NCBI RefSeq assembly: GCF_001548475.1
Contig: NZ_LRUJ01000009.1
Coordinates: 1 to 64,000 of the forward strand
Source of the DNA: Bordetella hinzii LMG 13501
GTDB taxonomy: Bacteria > Pseudomonadota > Gammaproteobacteria > Burkholderiales > Burkholderiaceae_B
Reading direction: 5' to 3'
Length of the DNA: 64,000 bases
Part shown: positions 61,401 to 64,000 of the stretch, piece by piece
Layout of the letters: each line of letters begins with the position of its first letter
Numbering within the stretch: the first letter of the stretch is position 1
Program-made: the position numbers and the translations under genes
The notes under the pieces: model-generated
What the model was told of the DNA's origin: nothing
Seen by the model: only the letters and a program-made list of their open reading frames with translations
Databases searched by the model: none

Positions 61401-64000
61401 CATCGGCGCCTGCCTGTCCGCCGTCTGCTCGGGCCAAACCAGGCTCTATTCCGAGGGCTCGCTGGCGGTCCATACCGATGGCGCGTTCACGCTCGCCGAC
61501 GGGGCGTCCTACGGCACCCGCAACCTGGTGATGAGTGTGTCGGCCATCAATCTGGGCAGCAACGAGGCCTTGGCGCAGGCGCGCGCCCAGGGGCATTTGC
61601 CGCCGGGCATGACCTTGAACCAGGATCTGCTGGACAGCCTGCTGCGCGGTGCGGACCGCTCGGGCGTGGCGGGCGCGCCCGCGCTGGAAAGCCTCGTGCT
61701 CAGCGCGCGCGAATCGGTGAACATATACGGCGCCGCCGAACTCGATACGCGCGCCAACGGCGGCGCGCTGCAGCGGCTGGTGCTCGGCACGCCGGCCATC
61801 TACGGCTATGGCGCGGCCGGCGACGTGGCGCGCATCGCCACGGGCGAGTTCGTGTGGGCGGGCGCGCGCGGCGCCTCCAACGCCCCCGACCTGGGCAACG
61901 GCACACCGCAGGCGCCGGGCGGCGCGGTCCTGGACCGCCTCGGGAAGGGCGTCTTGGAAATCGCCGCCGACCGCATCCATCTGGATACCTTGCCTGGCGC
62001 GATGACCCCCGGCCTGGTGTCGGCGCAGCGCCTGGCCCTGGGCTTCGGACAGCTGCGCCTGGCCGCGGAGCAAGACATCTTCTTCGGCGGCAAGGGCGGT
62101 TTGTCGGTCTACGAGGCGCAGGAAGGCTATGTGACCGGCGAGGGCTGGCGCTACCGTGGCGGTGATCTGCTGCTGCGGGCGCCCTTGGTGCATGGCGGCG
62201 AGGGCGCATCGCTCGCCGTGCGCGCCGGCGGCGACCTGACCCTGGCGGGCAGCGCCGCCGGCACGGCCCGGGCCTCGACGCTGGGCGCCAGCCTCACGCT
62301 GGCGGCGCGCCAGCTGCGCATCGATACCGCGGTGGCGCTGCCTTCGGGCCGCCTGGTGCTCGATGCCGAGAACGCCATCGTGCTCGATAGCGGGGCGCGC
62401 ATCGATATGGCCGGCCGGGCCGTCTCCTTGCTCGACCAGACTCGCTACAGCTGGGGCGGCGATGTCGAGATGCAGAGCCGCAAGGGCGATGTCGACATGG
62501 CGCGGGATGCCGTGCTGGACCTGTCGGCACGGCACAACCGCGCCGGCACGCTGAAGGTCACCGCAATCGGCGAACAGGCAGGCGCCGTCAACCTCGCCGG
62601 CAGCATCCTGGGCGGCGCGACGGGCGTCTATGACGCGGGCGGGACTGTCGTGCCTTACGACGCGGCGCAGCTGTCGCTGCGGGCGCAGACGGTGGCCGAC
62701 TTCAGCGGCCTGAACCAGCGGCTGAACGCGGGAGGCGTGACGGGCGCCAGGCGCTTTCATATCCAGCAGGGCGACATCGTGGTGGGCGACGAAGTGCGCG
62801 CGCGCCAGGTCGAGCTGGTAGCCGATGGCGGCAGCATCATCGTCAACGGCCGCATCGACGCCAGCGGCGCCCAGGTCGGCAGCATCCGCCTGGCCGCGCA
62901 GCGCGATCTGGTGATCCATGGCACGCTGGATGCCCACGGCGCGCTGCTGCGGCGCGACAGCTATGGCCAAGTCATCGACAGCCCCAACCGCGCCGTCATC
63001 GAACTGACCGCGCGCCAGGGCAACCTGGAGCTGGGGCCGGCCAGCCGCATGGATCTGCGCGCGGGGACCGAAGAGGGCGCGCGGCATGACGGCCGCGCGC
63101 GCGGCACGGTGGATCTCAATGTGCGCCGCCTGGGCGGCGGCGACGGGCAGGGCGCCTTGCCGGGCTCGGGCGACGGCGCCGGCGATATCGCGCTGCGGGT
63201 GCAGGGCGCGCCGGCCATCGACGGCGCCCGCCTGGTGGCGGTCAACGCCTTCCGCCGCTATGACGATGCGCCGCTGGCCACGGTGCCCGATACCGACAAC
63301 AAGCGGCCGCAGCTCATCACCCAGAAATACCTCGACGACATCGACGTGCAAAGCTCGGCCTTCATGGACAAGGCGCTGGCCAATCCGGCCGTGCAGGCGC
63401 GCTTGCAGGCCTTGGGCGGCGCGCGCCTGCGTCCCGGCGTGGAGATCGTCAGCGCCACCCCCGATGGCAATCTGGTCGTCAGCGAAGACCTCGACCTGTC
63501 GGGCTACCGCTATGGGCCGCAGGCCAATCGCGATGTGCCGGCCCTGCGCGGCTTTGGCGAGCCGGGCGTGCTGTGGCTGCGCGCCGGCGGCAACCTGAGC
63601 ATCTACGGCAGCATCAACGATGGCTTCGCGCCGCCGCCGGACAGCCCTGATGACCGGGGCTGGGTGCTGACGGAGGGGCGCTATAACCCGAGCACCGGCA
63701 TGCTGCCTTTCGGCGGCGATATCGTGGTGCCCGTCGAGGGCGTGACGCTGGAGGCCGGCAGCCGCTTCCCCGCCGGCGCCAAGCTGAACTACGACATCAT
63801 GGTGGGCGCGGTGACGCTGCCGGCCGGCACGGAGCTGCCGGTCGCGGTGACGCTGGCCGCGCCGCATACGCTGCCGGCCGGCCTGGTGCTCACTGGCGAC
63901 ATCACGCTGACCGACGGCACGGTCCTGCGCGCCGGCACCGTGTTGTCGGAATCGCTATCGCTGGGCGCGGGCACCCGGCTGGGCGCCGGCACCCGCGTGC
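55459..64000 (+). CDS. Giant FHA-type two-partner-secretion adhesin (TpsA; PdtA-like), truncated by window end
   Basis: The frame is open from ATG 55459 (behind GAAGGAACACC) to the last base, giving at least 2847 codons. It has an extended basic N terminus (SRRKTRRPRSWWG), a hydrophobic signal ending LPAQAQ, a Gln/Ala-rich segment, then the TPS domain (about residues 150-310) with QIQGAIEGAGTVMVLNQNGV followed by VFHAGSQ, the NQNG variant of NPNG. A long beta-helix-like region rich in GG, L/V and D follows. Late blocks (about 2695-2715) include LWLRAGGNLSIYGSINDGFA, and the final 70 residues repeat AGT/LPAG units. It would be exported by a TpsB partner, not in the window. Regulation by the preceding Vre-like operon is inferred. 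The gene is surely longer than shown. Confidence 0.9.
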   Translation, partial: MPRSAPLRHIAPAASPLFGMSRRKTRRPRSWWGLTPAAAAVAALLWTLPAQAQRADGAWFAGAAKGPRAPQPGVAVPPTALQQAQARQQLSRSIGNLNRSVNAIAAAQAAQAAAAAAARGGVPDGLAPGGLEVAQGEGAHWEGALAPVQTQAGGRTQVRVQQTAERAILHWDRFDVGRNTTVDFQQRPTDAVLNRVVGADARPSQIQGAIEGAGTVMVLNQNGVVFHAGSQVNTRNLVAAAATLSDAQFRERGIYSNDNAPALLDARGDVIVAAGASLRTRKPDSSTSGGGYVLLAGKSVDNAGSIHAPQGQAVLAAGDNFVIRRGQGTVGNQASTTRGNVVEPGGAGQVRNTGLVQAPLGDVTLAGHKVEQAGVVAATTSVDARGTVHLTARGAGAEITLGEGAVTAVLVDASKSAALDGQRDALLKPSIGSNEAVQRADDYRRDLSLIEIDSAGSVRFAPGSLTLATGGQVVSTAGTRTLVEREAQIDVSGAIGVAVDMSVNNLKVNIQGNEQRDAPGARDDATLNNSDVWLDVRELLRVAAGTGGYESERWYSGGGLFEVGGYLATRALPASVWLAQGGVVRFQGAEVVTQQGSSINLSGGTLDVQPGELRQTWLRGADGRLYTADQAPADLLYRGVYKGYELASARWGATTYYYNPLLAPVTRHAAGYTVGRDAGTVVVSTGRAVLDGDLVSDVYQGPMQTQAPARSLDGLRQSHRAQARRAELVVGTYQAWFDTATGGLRYALGPGAGQVSVGDHGPAGVPDLAAPLPPERQGAILLDAGRLNDAQLGALRIAAAGQISVDSALRLADGGEFTLYAPQVAINADVVSHGGLMRLGNVLNQPLGGRLQDTALAASGRPAVVIADGKRLDASGAWSNLLDDPAGLAPWRDGGSIFLVGSGDVNVGAGSVIDVSSGGLLGVDGTLAGGTGGSVTLAADTYSPVGNSDGRLRMDGTLRGYGVDGGGTLKVETGGRLVLGRAAAGAEEVALASAVLQTGFAKYDLNGHGGLEVAAGARLEVLRPRLTLSRPISEAPASGAPAGTALAPWLAPLFVEDARRARLTQRAGASLALRSERATAGGDILVDEGAVVSVDPGQSITVAGGGQMTVLGTLRAQVGAIRIQDLRVPDQVYAPSATPRSIWVGEHGVLDVSGIGYTARDLQGRRYGVVRAGGNIEIGGQMGWEEAAYATRVSDRHIILRPGSLLQASGTQVTLDMPAGAATVASAGGTIVLASANSLYLDGDLRAASGGEGAGGGTLGLSLGGAFYLRGAAQPEVLAARWLTLAREQGASVLGAGLRPGQADPALRYGYARLGADTVAAGGFGSLSVLADMQAQESLTLALPQSLRLAGSLRMAPDAPAGSMVTLRAPYVRLQGAAYPLLQGGDSLVYPVRGDVVPADYAGLGHQLAVRAGRLIDLRGLVDLGAFEDVLLDSDGDVRLLADTVRASSAPTEVTAPLRLTVAARQIYPETHGAGRLAAGFYQTYGGTIDNPDGLLRIVSKGDPGAAPYSAFGQIELAGSRIEVGGTVRAPWGRIVLNGSTVRGVNVDLLPGSLLSVSGAGLEMMYGGTVDGINYKQQGRDVSLSGVGGTDFSGGGEHAVKFENVKSVNIQPGAVLDVSGGGNLLGAGFISGRGGSVDILRHALADANPGYAYSRGGNAVYAIVPGYAGAYAPTGGETGAGMPELGRQVTVGAGVPGLPAGTYTLLPANYALMPGGFRVEVGAQGMQATQGAVATRNGSWLASGRMENGLLGTREAMPTALILTPGAAVRKHSQYNDMSYNAFVLASAARLNAPRGMTTQDAGMLRFSFQAGAGKDGQSALTMRGEARFDAAGQGIRGGLTLLPYRAGLEILNPGQSSVLGAEDVALRADEIARFSPSSLILGGWRTTSPKSGAMGMQGEASHVLLRDGVTLAAPDIILAAGPTGRITIEQGAILNTLGRGAAPLDARQGRFYDSGSGMLVLSNSLVDITSSYSLGRTAIDIGACLSAVCSGQTRLYSEGSLAVHTDGAFTLADGASYGTRNLVMSVSAINLGSNEALAQARAQGHLPPGMTLNQDLLDSLLRGADRSGVAGAPALESLVLSARESVNIYGAAELDTRANGGALQRLVLGTPAIYGYGAAGDVARIATGEFVWAGARGASNAPDLGNGTPQAPGGAVLDRLGKGVLEIAADRIHLDTLPGAMTPGLVSAQRLALGFGQLRLAAEQDIFFGGKGGLSVYEAQEGYVTGEGWRYRGGDLLLRAPLVHGGEGASLAVRAGGDLTLAGSAAGTARASTLGASLTLAARQLRIDTAVALPSGRLVLDAENAIVLDSGARIDMAGRAVSLLDQTRYSWGGDVEMQSRKGDVDMARDAVLDLSARHNRAGTLKVTAIGEQAGAVNLAGSILGGATGVYDAGGTVVPYDAAQLSLRAQTVADFSGLNQRLNAGGVTGARRFHIQQGDIVVGDEVRARQVELVADGGSIIVNGRIDASGAQVGSIRLAAQRDLVIHGTLDAHGALLRRDSYGQVIDSPNRAVIELTARQGNLELGPASRMDLRAGTEEGARHDGRARGTVDLNVRRLGGGDGQGALPGSGDGAGDIALRVQGAPAIDGARLVAVNAFRRYDDAPLATVPDTDNKRPQLITQKYLDDIDVQSSAFMDKALANPAVQARLQALGGARLRPGVEIVSATPDGNLVVSEDLDLSGYRYGPQANRDVPALRGFGEPGVLWLRAGGNLSIYGSINDGFAPPPDSPDDRGWVLTEGRYNPSTGMLPFGGDIVVPVEGVTLEAGSRFPAGAKLNYDIMVGAVTLPAGTELPVAVTLAAPHTLPAGLVLTGDITLTDGTVLRAGTVLSESLSLGAGTRLGAGTRV

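Noticed and set aside
55429-63867. A 2812-codon open frame on the minus strand
   Set aside because: It is exactly antisense to the FHA-type gene. Its translation is dominated by Arg, Gln, His and Ala with no recognisable domain, as expected of a shadow in G+C-rich DNA, while the plus frame has a signal, TPS domain and family blocks.

Overview
The window reads as chromosomal DNA of a G+C-rich betaproteobacterium of the Alcaligenaceae (Bordetella/Achromobacter type). The basis is three Bug-family (TctC-like) periplasmic solute receptors, a Bordetella-type trimeric porin, many LysR regulators in divergent pairs, and strong G/C bias at third codon positions broken by short AT-rich islands at divergent promoters. 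No rRNA, tRNA, IS element, phage gene or CRISPR array was seen.

Region 1 (1-17103, + strand) is an almost gapless exopolysaccharide operon for acetylated cellulose. It holds the tail of a BcsP-like protein, bcsQ, bcsA with a C-terminal PilZ domain, two consecutive full-length bcsB paralogues of equal length, bcsZ and bcsC. Four wssF-wssI-like genes follow (SGNH protein, AlgF-like, MBOAT/AlgI-like, AlgJ-like) that would O-acetylate the polymer in the periplasm.

Region 2 (17186-29668) is a set of small catabolic units. A GNAT and a LysR precede a + strand unit of two SDRs, a CMD-like protein, a Bug receptor and a BKACE (DUF849) enzyme. An RpiR regulator and a class III aminotransferase lie divergent to a Bug receptor and an M81 (MlrC-like) protein, with two identical palindromes in the shared promoter. 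An NmrA-like oxidoreductase is divergent from a LysR.

Region 3 (29676-35374) is a TonB-dependent siderophore receptor with its FecR/ECF sigma pair and a Fur-like site, then a general porin followed by a large inverted repeat.

Region 4 (35375-47877) is the most distinctive metabolic island. It combines a Rieske ferredoxin and LysR, divergent from an acetylpolyamine-amidohydrolase-like deacylase, a Rieske oxygenase alpha subunit, an alpha/beta hydrolase, a complete Dpp/Opp-type importer with a Tat-exported binding protein and fused ATPases, a ferredoxin reductase, a flavin reductase and a NicX-like ring-cleavage dioxygenase. I infer import, deacylation, ring oxygenation and ring opening of an unknown acylated or N-containing aromatic compound.

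Region 5 (47871-53065) has a LysR, a two-subunit class I hydro-lyase (fumarase/tartrate dehydratase type) and a Bug receptor, divergent from a UTRA GntR regulator across a 33-bp near-perfect palindrome, then a DyP peroxidase.

Region 6 (53079-64000) resembles the Pseudomonas aeruginosa Vre (PUMA3) cell-surface signalling system. It has a barrel-less STN plus TonB-like protein, an ECF sigma and a FecR anti-sigma, placed immediately before a giant TpsA/FHA-type adhesin that runs off the window. A Pho-box-like direct repeat lies just upstream of the signalling operon, matching the known phosphate control of Vre in Pseudomonas.
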